From positions 34,421,639 to 34,485,638 of the forward strand of contig NC_067116.1 of NCBI RefSeq assembly GCF_021347895.1: DNA of 64,000 nucleotides. Reading direction: 5' to 3'. Source of the DNA: Acanthochromis polyacanthus (lineage: Eukaryota > Chordata > Actinopteri > Pomacentridae). Shown here piece by piece: positions 46,108 through 58,888 of this stretch. Below the pieces are notes generated by a model, which saw only the letters and a program-made list of their open reading frames with translations, searched no databases and was not told where the DNA came from. How positions within the stretch are numbered: the stretch's first letter is position 1; each line of letters begins with the position of its first letter. The position numbers were made by a program, and so were the translations under genes.

Positions 46108-46575
46108 ATGGCGGCTAGCAGTGGCTTGTCAAGCCATGCGGGTGCATTATCAGTAAAAGATTGCGAAAAATACTTTAAAAAGATCACTTTAACAAATGGC
46201 AAGAGGCTCCCAGATCCCTGTACACTTACCGAACGGGACTATGACGTTAGTAAGTGGCCCAATATTCAGTGGCCTGATATTTATTTGTATTTAGTTGAAA
46301 AATCTAGAGTGTGCACTAGAGAGAAGCTGCGAGCATACACATCTATGGAGGTCTATGATTACGCAATTCGTGGACAGTTACAGGTGAGATACAAGGACAC
46401 TGACACAGAGTTTTGTGTTTTGATGTCTGAAATCCTACCCAGCCAAAGGCAAGGGCAGAAGACTACGATGTATGAGGCATGGGTGATCATCAACAAAGAA
46501 CTACATGCACACAGCAAACTGTACCTTTATGGCGGCGATTCCAGCCGCTTTATTATTTATGTCCCCCTGTCATAA
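46108..46575 (+). pseudogene. N-terminal remnant of a YqaJ-nuclease-type transposon protein (155 codons, open)
   Basis: The ORF begins MAASSGLSSHAGALSVKDCE, directly after the left terminal repeat, and contains WPNIQWPDIYLYLVEKSRV, KLRAYTSMEVYDYAIRG and ILPSQRQGQKTTMYEAWVII. In fish, proteins with this N-terminus usually continue into a SWIM zinc finger and a YqaJ-type exonuclease domain; I recall this from the family and could not check it. Here the family-like sequence stops after about residue 130 and a short unrelated tail (ending FIIYVPLS) leads to TAA at the internal deletion. There is no nuclease core. The frame is still open, which could mean a recent insertion or just luck. Confidence 0.55.
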
Positions 46576-46644
46576 CAGCCGACAGGGCTTTTATTAGGGG
46601 CTCTAATCGTGTGGGAAGCGACAGCTCGTCAGTATATTTTGCAC

Positions 46645-46845
46645 TTATTTCACTTTATTTGCCACAACAGAGCACACGCGTGCATTGTTGACGGTATCCT
46701 CCGTCCAATCCGCTGGCTTGATAGCCTGGAGCCACAGCCGCCTTCGGTTGCTCTGAAACGGCTGAGAGCCCATTGGCATGCGGTAGAACTTATGTCCCTC
46801 TTGAGTATTTCGGTTCGTACAACCAAAAACACAACAGCCTGACAT
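46645..46845 (-). pseudogene. THAP-domain remnant of a transposase, truncated
   Basis: Begins MSGCCVFGCTNRNTQEGH, then FYRMP, RRRLWLQAIKPADW and ARVCSV. This is the THAP zinc-finger pattern (Cys-x4-Cys, basic stretch, conserved Trp, Cys), which binds transposon ends. The last zinc ligand, the His two residues after the third Cys, is missing because the sequence diverges right after CSV, so the finger is probably not functional. It faces the YqaJ-type remnant across the deletion point. Confidence 0.75.
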
Positions 46846-46960
46846 TATGATGCCGACAGTTCAGCGTTAGCTTTTAGTTTTGCTACTCCGTGTGGTGCGA
46901 ACAATGCCAGGTAAATGATATGAAGCGGTACTTCCGTTGACTTGATGCGCACGCAGCTTG

Positions 46961-47390
46961 TTGATGACGTAGGCTCTGATGGGGTCTATAGCTCATTTGA
47001 ACTACTTTACATCATACTGAGTAGTTTAATCTACAGCAATGCGTCACATTCGCTCATTTCTCTTCGCATGAGCTCAGAAACCACAGCCTTGTTTTCAGCT
47101 CTGAGGAGGTGCATTACTCAGTTAATCCAAGACGGTTTATTTAATGGTTTATTTATAATAATAAATCCAGCAGTTTTCTCAGACCGTAAAGGAACACTTA
47201 ATCCTTCAGTTTACCACATGGAAACATGTAGCTTTCACCGGTCAGGAATATATGAAAAATTGCAACCTGAGAGCACCGGTCAGACAATATTGACCAAATA
47301 CTCACATAAAATACAAGTATCTTCCGTTTATACTTAAGCGCAGTACTTGAATAAATGTATATACTTCTATTCCAACACTCAGAGGTAAAC
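46961..47390 (+). repeat. right part of the split fish interspersed repeat
   Basis: Contains GAACTACTTTACATCATACT, TAGTTTAATCTACAGCAATG and, near the end, CAGTACTTGAATAAATGTAT and TTCCAACACTCAGAG, the expected continuation of the repeat begun at 45825. The ORF at 46942-47337 over it is not considered a gene. Confidence 0.5.
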
Positions 47391-50127
47391 GTTATCATCC
47401 AGTACACAAATTCTCTGCATAATTCAACTTTATTGCCATCTTGAGTCACACTAATGATTAACTCCTGTCCAATCAGATGAGACCTCCTATCAGAGTCAGC
47501 GTCCTGGTCGAGTTACATCCCACATAATGCCCTCTGACCACTAAAACCTAATAAAAATAAACTCTGCATGTACTATAATCGGGGAAGCAGGGAGAAAAAC
47601 AATAAGAACTTTGTCAGAACGGAGACAACAGCAAAGACGTGCAGGACGTGATTAGTAGCTGTGCACTCGATCTTTGGCAAGCTTATTGGCTTTTGGTGCA
47701 TGATGTTCCAAACAGTGTCTAGTGTATATGTACAGGACCCCTGCTTCCATAAACAGAGGAGCTGGGCATGTTGCTGCTGGCACTCTGTATAAGCACGCAG
47801 TCATGGATTCTGTTAAAGCGCCATCAGCATGAAATAATTTGAAGAAGCCACAACAGTTCTAAAGGACTCATATCAACACACAAAAGCTGACGTCTACTTC
47901 TATTGTTGATTAACCTCTTGTTTTTGTTCAGAGTTTGATTATTTAGTCTGTAAAGTGGCTAGATAATAAAGTACCCATAAAAGCTTTCATCCTCTGGAAA
48001 TCTTCTTGTTCCATTGAAACAAAGTCTTGGCACGTTAAGTTCAGAAGAAACAGATCCGTACAAGGTGACCAAAGTAAACTGCCTGTTTGCATTAGCATTC
48101 ACCCTGTCGAAGCTAGAATTGAGGAGATGCACCTTAAACAGCAGACTTTGTACATCTGAGCACTGCATTTTTCCTTTTTCTTTTCTGCCAAACATCTCAA
48201 AACTCTAAAAGGTTGTATGGACACTGTGCAAGCTGATGATTAAAACTAATGAAATAAACATGAACATCTCTAAAAAGATTAGTTCCATAGACATTGTCGT
48301 AACTTCTGTGAGTTTTTAAATTAATTAAAATACAAATCTTCTCACTGGCTGTTGAGTTAGCCTCTAAAGGTTAAAACTTACATTGTTTTTCCCATAAAAA
48401 TAATCCCTTCCTGCTTTAAAATAGATGTAACTGTATTCCATTGCTTGTTTTGAATGTGCAGATCTATGAAGTCTCAGCCCCTCTCTCCATCCCTTATTGC
48501 AGCTGAAGCTCACGAGCTCACCCACACTCTGCTCAAACACAGAAAAACCACTATTGATTCAGAATATTAGTTCTGATCTGTGTTTTTGGGTCATTGGTAC
48601 ATTGCTGTTTTGTGGTGGAAATGCTCAGCAGTGGTATTAAATTATTTCTCTCATGATATGTCGATGTAACAAATAATGTTATTTTTATAATATGTTTTAT
48701 GATGATCCCAATAAAAGCCACTAGCCCAAAATGTTTTGGTCTAACAATACAGTTGTTCTATATGCTACAAGTATTTCTATTCCCCCCCCCCCCCCCTTTT
48801 TTATGCATCTTAGAAGTAGATGAAGTGGTGCCAAAAATCCCCACTCTGTCTTCTTTTTTAGCTGCTTACGTGCAGCTTCCTCCACATCTTCTAGAACCGC
48901 TGCAAGCCGATTCCTTTTGAGTCCAAACGTTCTCGGCTAATAAAAACAATTCTGCCTGAGAAGGTCACGGCCGGACGGAAACTCAAATACATTTTAACAG
49001 AAGAAAAATGCAGAAAATACTTGCATAACAGAAATGTAAACTCTGGTGAAAAAAACACGGGCCAACCATCCACTGCTTCTTGCGGTGTCCATCCTCCAAA
49101 ATGCACCTGTTCTGCTCCACGACCACTTTCAGCCGGTGAGGCTGCGGCAACAATAGCCACATTGTGTTCATTACACAAAGCAGGGAGCAGAAGAGTCCAC
49201 TGTTACCGTCTAATACAGCCAGACCTAGAAACAGTGCGCTTCTATACGTGCAAGCGTTTGACTGACTGCACATTATTTTGTGGATGACTCATAATGCAGT
49301 CAAACTGATGTACACCGTCCAAATGGAACAGGTCGCCAATGATATTTATGCAACGCTCACTCAACAGTTAATTTTAAACACTCAGGTTTATGGCGGATAG
49401 TCGGTGAATAACAGTGATCGGTCAGACTACAGAGAGCATTGGCCTACTTTTATCAACTTTTCACACTTTGACAGCGGTGTTCACAAACTTGTTTTTAGCT
49501 CGTGGGTGATTCTGGAGCAACAAAGAGTTTTGGACACGAAATGGAGAGAATGCATGCAGTGGCCCATTTAAAAGTCTATAAATACTGTAAGAGCACAATC
49601 TGGTAGTGAACATGTGCTTACATACACATGCTCGTATGTCACGTCCCTTGCACATTTTCCACATTTCTTTAGTAGCTCCAGATTCCTGAGCTGCCTCTCT
49701 TCCCATCTTGGGGCTCAGGAGCATCTTGCCCTGATCACGGTCAATAACAATAGATCTGTTTGTATAACTGGATGTCTACAGTGAGCTGAGATGGCTGCTC
49801 AGAGCACTGGAGCCTGACCCACTTTCCAGTCCTGTGAAGCGCAGTAATTCATTCTGCCAGGTGCTCAGGAGACTGGAGCTCTGCTAACTGTAGCCCTTCA
49901 CACAGCAGAGACTGTGCTGTGTGAAAAAAAGAAAAATACAAAGAGTTTGTATGTGTTCAGAAAACCAGGACTAGAAGACGCAAGTTCAAAGATCTCTATA
50001 AATATTATTAAAAGATATCTATGTCTAATGGACAGATGGATGGAAAAATCAAGAATAAAACAAAATAGAAACATTTTTCCTTTTAGCTTTAAATACTAGT
50101 TACAAGACATCACTTACATCACTAAAA
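47391..50127. other. intergenic, no gene recognised
   Basis: AT-rich DNA with a C15-type tract at 48782-48796. ORFs on both strands (for example 48891-49178 minus) show no motifs. Confidence 0.5.
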
Positions 50128-50727
50128 AAAGTAGCAGTTAGTCACAACATTAAAACCACCTCAACAAGAGCTTGATTATTTTCTCTTGCAGTTGTTCACA
50201 GGGAAACCTTTGGCCTCCACACATACATAATTATCGCTATTACACTATTTTTCAGTCCAGTTGGGTAACTCCTTTTCAGTGGGATGGCATCTACATATTG
50301 TGTGGACTTACAGTACTGTTGAGCATATGAACTAATAACCTTGTGGTGCAGTTACCATGCATCCATTCATCCATCCATCCATCCATCCATCGACACTGGC
50401 AGCAGAGCCTTTGAATCCCATCAACCTAACTTGTTTGGGTGCCTCTCCTGGAGGCTCCATTGAGGAAGGATATGGAGAATTCAGGCCAAGTTAAGATCTG
50501 TGACTCTTGGTAGTGTTCCTCAAGCAGTTTTTGCAGTGTGGCAGGGTGCATTACTCTTGCAAGGATAGTCTGCTGGCTTTAGGAAATGTCATTCCCATGT
50601 TTAGGTCAGAGGTACATGTCAAAGTAGGACCTATGATTACCAAGCAGAACATTGCATTTTAATGACTTAATCAACATCATTCACTTTAGCTGTCAGTGGT
50701 TTTCATGTTGCAGCTGATCTGTACATG
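50128..50727. mobile_element. Tc1-like non-autonomous relic with an ATCC microsatellite inside
   Basis: The left side has TTAGTCACAACATTAAAACC and the right side, read inward, AGATCAGCTGCAACATGAAA then ACCACTGACAGCT; these resemble each other as inverted ends and match a common fish Tc1-like terminal sequence. About seven ATCC units sit at 50362-50391. No coding capacity remains. Confidence 0.5.
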
Positions 50728-52254
50728 AAAACATGGAAATACAAAAAGCCCGGGGGACACCACAGGCTGCATTGTTTGTCTTTCAGCGGAGGCTAACCAC
50801 TTTTTTGCTAAGCTAACATGGACTCTGTCAATGCAGAAACTTTGCTCAACCATCCATCAGAATCGTAACAGTGGCTGAGCATTACTGGGATTACAAATTT
50901 GAATTAGGTTTCAAACTGTGCCTACAATCCTAGCATTACGACAAAAAGTAATCGCATTACTGCAACAAATTACTAAGAAAAAAGCCCGCAGTTGATATTT
51001 TGCGCCCAGCTGTGATCTGTGTGCTTTAAACTCAGTCAGCTGGAAGGAAATTTGTGGGCCCTTGAAAATAACCTGTATGTGAACCTTTAAACACAAACGA
51101 ACATTATGGTGAACGTATTTCCTGTCTGAGTGCTGCAGGATGTAAACAGAACTGTATTGTACTGATTCAAAATGGCTGCGCAGGAATCTCCCTCTCTGCA
51201 ATATGCTGAGCTCCTCTCTGACGCAGCGGCATTTAGAATATTGTGTGCGATTCCTTTTTTAATGTGCTGGAGTGAAAACATTCCTCAGAAAAATTATCGC
51301 TTCTCTCACCTTGACTTTCTCTCTTGCGTCAAAGCAGAGGAGAAGTAGACCAGCTGCACTGAACAGAATCATCCGGCCACTATCCATCAGCCTATAACAT
51401 GTAATGTAGATTCATTGTATCATTTTTTTTAAAATCAGTAATATTACTAGCATCTCACAGCACCACAAATGACTTCCACACTGACTGAACAGCCTTGAAT
51501 TGTCATTATCAGTGACAAGCAGTCACCCTGTGTGTGATGTGCGAAGCAACAGGAAGGAACAGTTCTTTCTGTGTGTATTAAGTGGTTTAATGATGGGAGG
51601 GGAGTGGCACATAATGCTGAAGCTACTCCTTCCTTCTGGATGTCTGACGCACATCTTTCTATTTTTTCATTGTATTTGGTGCCAATTTTATCGCAGGGTA
51701 CACTATGTACCCTTCAAGAACACTGACACGTATCCCCCATTATTGCCCGAGGCTGTTTGGCCCGCCTGTCTTCCTCTTCACAGTCTGTGGCATCCTAATG
51801 GCCCGGCAGCACCACAACTCCCACCCCCCACCACCTCCTGCAGCAGACATAGTGTGTTTTCAAAAGCTGGGATCGGGGTGAGACAGCGAACACCGAACCA
51901 GAGTCCAAGTGTCGTATGTGGTTGGGGGTGAAGAGAAGCAGAGGCATAAATTCTCGTGGTTAGCTGCGGTCAACTCAATAAAGAGGAAAGGAGGTGATCG
52001 CAGAGAGGGCAACACAGCTCACTCTTTAGCAAAGATGCTGGAGGTAAAGTATCAGTGATAAAGCGAGGAGGATTTTCTGGAAATATTTAGTATGCAGCTA
52101 CGTCTAGGTGATGAAATAATGTTCTATCATACCAGCGATAGAGACCTTATCAATTGCAATGAGAAAAAATGTATTAGAAATGTGAAGTCTAGTTCCATGA
52201 ACATAAGCAGCCAATCACGGCTTGATTGAAGAGCCAATTCACCCACAGACCTTC
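50728..52254. other. intergenic, no gene recognised
   Basis: Mixed DNA with short ORFs (such as 51500-51931 plus) lacking motifs or splice context. Confidence 0.5.
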
Positions 52255-52557
52255 AGGCCATATCCATACGTATCCGGATATTTTTAAAACCGAATATCCG
52301 CCCCCCTCCGTTTAGGAAAAAATCTGCGGCCACACGTCTCTGTTTTCTACAAAAATCTCCGTCTACACGTATCCGGATACATGTACGTATATATCAAGCT
52401 TATCCAATACGAATAAGCTTCCGTCTCGTGTTGTCGTGGAATGGTTGTCAGGTGCAAAATAGTGGAAGTCACAGCAGTCCTCCTTCTCCGATGCTCTTCG
52501 AGGTGAAGCAGTAAATAAGCTTGTAAGATCAAACAAGCAAAAAGTGCCTGTAGTATT

Positions 52558-53317
52558 TGTCACAGCTTAGCAGGTTGGACCCGAGCAGAGAGCCACACTA
52601 CCAAGGCTGGTTGGAATGAGAATGTGCTTTATTGTTGGGAGTGAATAGTGGCTCGGTGGGGGGAAAACCAGGGTGCAGGAGCGGGGAGCGGCTGATATAG
52701 TGGGGGGTTTTGGCCAGGTGGGTCTGGAGGCTCCGGGAGGTTGGGAGGGAAGCAGGACAGGGGGTCCAGGCAGGAACGGGGGGATTCAGGCAGGAACAGG
52801 GGGTCCAGGCAGGAACGGGGGGTCCAGGCAGGAACGGGGGGTCCAGGCAGGAGGGAAACCGGTGATGAACGGGTTGGGGAAAATGGACGAGGGTTCTGGG
52901 CGGCGGGATCCTGGACACCTGGGTCTGGGTGAAGGCAGGAGAAAACAACGTAAGAGAAAAGGCAAACTCAAACAGATCTTTACAGGAGGCTGGAGAGCGA
53001 ACTGACTGTGGGGTCTTTGTTCAACAACCTGGCAGGGAGTGGAAGGATGAGCCGGTTCTTATTGCTGAGGTGAGTAATCAGAGTGATGTCTGTCAGCTGT
53101 CCGGGAGCCGTAGAGGTGGTTGATTGCCTGAGTGGAGTCAGCTGGGAAGCTGAACTCCACTCAGGCGCCGAGCTGTAGAGGGAAGACAGGGGTAGAGGAG
53201 CGGATGGGAGACAGGGAGAGAGACGGGGGCAGAGGAACAGGAGAGAGGAACAGATCGGAAAAGGGGTATTTGGGATGTCAGGTGGGAAGGACGGGGGGTG
53301 AGGAGGGAGCCCTGACA
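52558..53317 (-). mobile_element. solo LTR, 760 bp
   Basis: Starts TGTCACAGC and ends CCTGACA, so both ends show the TG...CA form of LTRs. GTATT flanks it on both sides (52553-52557 and 53318-53322), a 5-bp target duplication. On the minus strand an AATAAA signal (about 52633) lies some 70 bp before the end, as expected in an LTR. No internal retroviral or retrotransposon genes are present, so it arose by recombination between two LTRs or is a lone copy. Its superfamily is not known. Confidence 0.75.
52764..52856 (+). repeat. 20-bp minisatellite inside the LTR
   Basis: Four and a half units of GTCCAGGCAGGAACGGGGGG; the second unit starts ATTC and is one base shorter. The G6 runs make this strand prone to G-quadruplex formation. 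Confidence 0.92.
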
Positions 53318-53621
53318 GTATTGTTCAAACCAGTACACTTTTGAGCGCGTCCATTCTGCTCCAATTGTCTACAAAGATCGCATGTCTGACGTCACAGCAG
53401 TTTTGTCGCAGGCAGTGATGTCTGCAAACTCTGGTTATGTTTGTCCACACGTAAACGCATACCTGGGGTTTTTCCCAAATCTCCACTTTGGCCAGAGTTT
53501 TCAAAACCTCCGTTTTCTGAACCAAAAACCTCCGGTTACGTGTGGATGACAGGCCGAATCGGAGAAAAATATATGTGTTTTCAGACTTATCCGGATACGT
53601 GTATGCGTGTGGACAAGGCCT

Positions 53622-56600
53622 CAGTGGTAAAGGCTACACTTGAGAACACCCTTGACCCTGTATCTTAAACCACATCCACCTAAGTAACACACTCGTGGTG
53701 GCTTGTCCTAAGAGCTGACAACATTTAGGTCAAGATGCGTGCAGGAGCTGGTGGGGGTTCCTGTTTGGTGATTCCTGGTCCAATTCAGCCATTTTGAACT
53801 TTAACTGCTTCCCACTGGTTGTCCTCAGTGCATCTCCAGATTTCACTTTCTTTCTTATTTCTACGCCTGAGAGTGAAATCCTCCATGAGTCTTCTTTGTT
53901 CTTTTCATTGTTGTGCTAACATTACATTTTATCTTGATAAACAGGCCACAAGGGTTTAATACAAAGTTAAATGGGTACATTTAAAATAAACATTTTTTCT
54001 CGTGTTTTAGCTATGCTATTCATCCCTATGTGCAACACATGAGAGTTGCCTTGTTCACTTCAGTTCAGGAGCAGGACCACGCCTCAGCCACAGACCTGCT
54101 TATACCTGCTAAAAAATCTAGCAGCATTTGTCTTGTTCTCTTGACCTCAGTCTCCTGAGTCCTGTCCACACTTCACTTTCTCCTCTTTCAGGCACCATCT
54201 GGGGTCCATTGCAGATTCAGGTTAAGATTGCCCCCTGACACAGAGCCACCTACACTGAGTCTCCTTCACCCAAGCTTCCAACATCATTGCATCTCAGATC
54301 AGCCAACTGGACAACCGTCGCATCCACCCTCATCTTCACATCCTATATTCTTCCACATCATCCAACTCTACCTTTCCTCATCAAATATCTAAACTTACTC
54401 TGTTGTCACGTGGTTCTTGCTAGTGAATCAGAAAACCTGGACATCACTGGAGCACCAGCATCTCAGACCAAAACAAACAAGGCATCGGCTACAACTTCTG
54501 CCTTTGTTCACTTTAATATACCATCAGTGTGTACATGAGAGAAAACTAAATATAATCCAGTCACAACCATTAGCTCATGCTAATATTGTTATATACTTTT
54601 AATAGGAATAACAAGCTGTCTGTCAGACTGAAGCAAAAATATATGTGGACACAGACCAGAGTTAAAGAGACATGAACGGAGAAGAGAGCAGAGCCTCAAA
54701 ACAACAGCATAGCCTCACACACTGAGTTTAAAAGGAACAAGTTCACATAAATTGCACAATTAACACAATCAATGTCTGTGTTTTAAAAGTCTTTGTGTGT
54801 TTGAGAGCACTGGATAAATGCTGGACAGCACTTAAGCTATTTAAATGCGCTGTGGGAGGCCACTTACAGTCTGTTTTACAAATGCGGGCAAAGCCAACAG
54901 GTTTGAAAGGAAGAGCTCACGTGCACCAAAGTGGCCGACCACGGCCAGAACATAAACCAAAGAAGCTCACATGTGAACACACACAGAGGAAATGTGACTA
55001 TTCCTTGTTACACAATCCGTTAATCCACTCAACCCTGTCTCTCAAAAATTATGGTTCTATTAACTGTATTCTCGTTTATGTTTTGAAAGAGACAAATTTG
55101 CTCCCCAAAAGTAAAGCTGAGCTGAGGCTTAAAGTTTAGAGGCGTCACAAAGTCCACATAAGGAAGTTGGAGGGATCAAGGCTTAAGTCCAGAAGAGGAC
55201 TGGAGGCTTCTGTGGAACGGTTACTCTTAGAGCGTGTATTTCATTTTCATTCAGTTACATTTACGCAACAAAACTACATAGTTGGGTTGAGGAAAACATT
55301 ACGCTTTGGTTGAGTCTTTCACAAGAGTACGCTTGCTTAAGTTTTGGCACTAAAATTACTTGGTCGGTTTAGAAAAATATCATAGTTTGGGGCTCAAATA
55401 TGGCCCATTCACAACATGTTTGAAGCTTCATCTCTATTTTCTGGGTTATCAGGGTGGCGAGGCCTTCACCATCTGATATATGATTGGTTGGCTGAAAAGG
55501 AGTGACAGTAAAGCAAAACTATCAATGGCAAATATATTGAAATATGATTCTAATGCATCACAGACAAACATAATCTTAGAGATAATATTTTTCTTTCGAA
55601 ACATAAAACAGAATACATTTTATGGGACAGGGCTGACTTTATAGATTTCCATTCTACATTATTAAAGCTATATCTATGTTCCAAATCTTGCAGATTGCAC
55701 CGTTAAAATCTAGATGTCACTTAAGAGTCATGAAATAACGTCACATCCTCAGTTACGTCTTTCGTCTTAGCAGTTATACATGTGAGTTGCTAAAAGACGC
55801 TGAGATTGACACAGTCTGCTTTCAGTGGACATTACACTTCCGCTAACGCACACATCAGTTACAACCTCAGCATCCGTTTCGTCACTCTCTCTCTTCCTGC
55901 TGAATGTCAACACCAACGACCGACGCCGCACACAAAGTGACCTTGAGGATCCAGAGGGGGGATTCGTCTCAGTCAGCCTCTGAGTCACTCGCACATGTTC
56001 ACTTGTCTTGTATTTTTGTGACGTCTATGAGCGTGCTGCACAATTAGTGATGATAAGGCTAAGCAGGGGAAGCTGTGTGGGTGTGACTGTGCATGTGAAT
56101 GAAAAGCATTCAATCACGAGAGCATATTGTCTACAATTAATGCGCCAGAGGATGTGTTCTCGAGTCTGTCTGTATGTGCACAGGCTGAAGGGCTTTCAAG
56201 GACAGTTGTGGCAGTTTTAATAGGAAGGAAAGCCATTCAATTAACCTCTAACTTCATCATGAATAAACAGCATGACCTGAGAGTAAATGTCAAGCTTATA
56301 ATACAGAAAAAATACAGCAGATAAGCTGTGAAAAGCTCAGGTCTATTACAGGCCATTGGGTGCTTTAGCAATTAGGTGTGAATCTAAGGAACAAGGTGAA
56401 GATGTTTGCTCTCATCAGTGAGGAGAATATGCACAATCACCTCCCTGAATCTCCTTTAGAGCTGTTCTAAAGTCAAAGCACTCACCTGACGCAAGAAGAC
56501 GAGAGGTAATTCATCAAGGGATTAATGAGTCCTCTGAAGAAGCATCTCAGGCTCCATCTCATAAAAACACCATTTGTCCACTTTCTAAACTGGTCGAATG

Positions 56601-58488
56601 AAAATAAAAGAGCAAGAGCACAGCAGGCTTGCTTCTTTTGTCACTTTATTCACCAGGAGGTTCCTTCCCTTCACCTTATTTAATCTGACGTAACCTCAAA
56701 TCCCAAACTGTATCTGTGTTGTCGTGTTTAAATACACTTCTCTCATCTGCCTGTCTGCAGCACAGACAGAGCATCCTTTAGATCGCCGGCTAGGATGCAA
56801 ACATCCTTATGTTTTTTGAGGTTTTCCTAAAGGCGTGCATGTTGATTCCAGCAGATTTGTGTTCACAGGTGTCTAATCCGCCTGCATGCATGTCCATTCT
56901 TCCTGCAAGAGGTAGTGACAGAACTGAGCCTGTCTGTCAGTCTGCACACAAAACTCCAACTTGACAAAGACAAAAGACGACAGACACGTGAGGAAAGCGT
57001 CAAAACAACAAGGTACGTTAAGGCTATAGGCTAATGAAAGGAACAGAAGCATACTAATGCTGATAGACATGGCTGAAAACATAATCAGAGTAAACATTTA
57101 GGAGCTTATTTTAACCGCCTGCATAGAGCCTCTCTCATTTCCGTGTTTACTTTCATATAATCTGCACCTGAATCAGAATCAGACTACACGTGCAAACTGC
57201 TGCTTTTTTCTGTACTCCTATTCATAACTGAGCTCTTGTTACTTGCAAGCTGATGAGTTGAGCGGGTCACCGTGTCCCGCTGAGGGCTGTGGAGAGAGCC
57301 AGAGAGGAGCTGCGATAACAGGCAAATCAATGGCGGCTGAATCAGAGGCAGAATCACTTCTCCAAACACATATTTCATTTTCCTCTTAGTCGCACACAAA
57401 GACTCAAAATTCCATTCCACATCTGATGCATTATCACACAGAACAGTCACTATACATGGAGTTCTCAGACTGTTTGTGTAATTTCCAGTTATGTGAAGCA
57501 GTGCTTGGCAACGGAGCTCCGGCTCTGGCCTCCAATCGGCCCCCAAGGACACCGTTTGTCTGTATTAAAACCACCACAGAAAGCCTGAAACCTCGACTGT
57601 GCCTCCAGCATGAGCCGCTCCAGCTCCGACCGAGGCAGTAAACCAGGCTAGACGCACAGACAAGCCCCTGGGGGAAAGTCTCCATTACCGGCAGAAGCCC
57701 TCAACTAGCCATAAATCTCACCCAATGAACGCTGCGTCCCAACATGATCCGTCCAGAGCAGAGCGTCCTCGTCAGTCTGTGTACTTCTGTCATACTCTCA
57801 AGTGATGATTTCATTTCACCGCAATCAGGATTTTTTATTTTTTTATACAGAATCAGTTTCTAAGTAAATGTGTGTGTTTGTTGCCGTAAGCAATAATGAG
57901 TCACACAAAGAGAAGCTGAACTGGTTTGTGTCGAAGATATATGAAGATCCATATCTACCTCCGCTCCCGAGCTCACCTCTGTTTATCTACAAATGCGGTT
58001 GGATGACACCATTATTTACTGTAGGCAGAGAGGAGAGGTGCAGAGGATGCTGCATCAGAAATAATAACTGAGGAGAAGTAGGATGTCTGGGTTAATTCTT
58101 CTCCATCAAATCTCCTCAGCGATCCTTATGCAGATACTGAAGGAGAATCATGAAGTCTCTACTACTCTACTCTCAAAATCTGCATTTATCTGACAGCTTC
58201 CTCTAACAAAACAAATAAAAAGTTCCTCCTAACCTCTCACTTAACATACCAACTATGCACAATTAAAGTGCAATTTTACTGCTTTTCCCCCCCTCACAGG
58301 TTTTTCACGTGAGAGGAAGAAAAAAAACTTCTCAATGAGTGAAAACAGGATAATCCCAGTTTAAAGTCTTACCTTAAATACACATGTCTACGGTCACATG
58401 CAAACCAGACAAAAACACCCTTCTGTTATTACTGCACTAACACCTAGTGCTGTTTTTTCTGTCTCTTCATACATGCTACCATAAATGC
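53622..58488. other. intergenic, no gene recognised
   Basis: About 4.9 kb of AT-rich DNA. The part at about 55240-55440 (TTTGGCACTAAAATTACTTG, CGGTTTAGAAAAATATCATA) resembles a teleost repeat. The part at 57200-57560 is somewhat richer in GC but has only chance-like ORFs on both strands. Confidence 0.45.
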
Positions 58489-58789
58489 TAACACACACAC
58501 ACACACACACACATGTTTGTACTTCTATCTTAGTGAGGACATCCATAGGCGTAATGCATTTCCTAGAGCCTTACCCTAACCTTAACCATCACAACTGATT
58601 GCCTAAACTTAATCCTTACCCTAACCCTAACCAAACCTCAATTCATACCTGTTCTCTAAAAACAAGTCTTCACCCTCAAACATGGCTGTTTCAAAGTGAG
58701 GACCGGCCAAAATGTCCTCACTTTGTAAAAATGTCCTCATTTTGATAGTTAAATGCAGAAAATGGTACTCACCATGTAGCAAGTACAAG

Positions 58790-58888
<99 letters not shown>

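Larger units (their letters stand above)
46078..46960. mobile_element. ISL2EU-like transposon relic with internal deletion
   Basis: The ends are inverted repeats of about 35 bp: left GGGCTGCGCGGGCA, a few bases, then CAACGGAAGTATGGCGGC; right, read inward, AAGCTGCGTGCGCA, then CAACGGAAGTACCGCTTC. Between them two coding remnants point inward at each other: the start of a YqaJ-nuclease-type protein on plus (46108) and a THAP domain on minus (46845). THAP transposase together with a YqaJ-like nuclease is, as I know it, the gene content of ISL2EU elements. The centre, holding both C-terminal parts, is missing. The class is inferred from these parts, not from a database match. Confidence 0.6.
52255..53621. 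mobile_element. hAT-like non-autonomous element, split by a solo LTR
   Basis: The outer ends are inverted repeats: left AGGCCATATCCATACGTATC and CGGATA, right, read inward, AGGCCTTGTCCACACGCATA and then CACGTATCCGGATA. Subterminal words such as CACACGTCTCTGTTTTC and TCCACACGTAAACGC recur, as in fish hAT-type elements. Without the inserted LTR it is about 600 bp and non-coding. An 8-bp target duplication was not evident. Confidence 0.6.

Noticed and set aside
46942..47337. 131-codon plus-strand ORF
   Set aside because: Lies over the right half of an interspersed repeat and the element end; no protein motif.
52598..52948. Pro-rich 116-codon minus-strand ORF
   Set aside because: Produced by the G-rich minisatellite and LTR sequence, not a gene.
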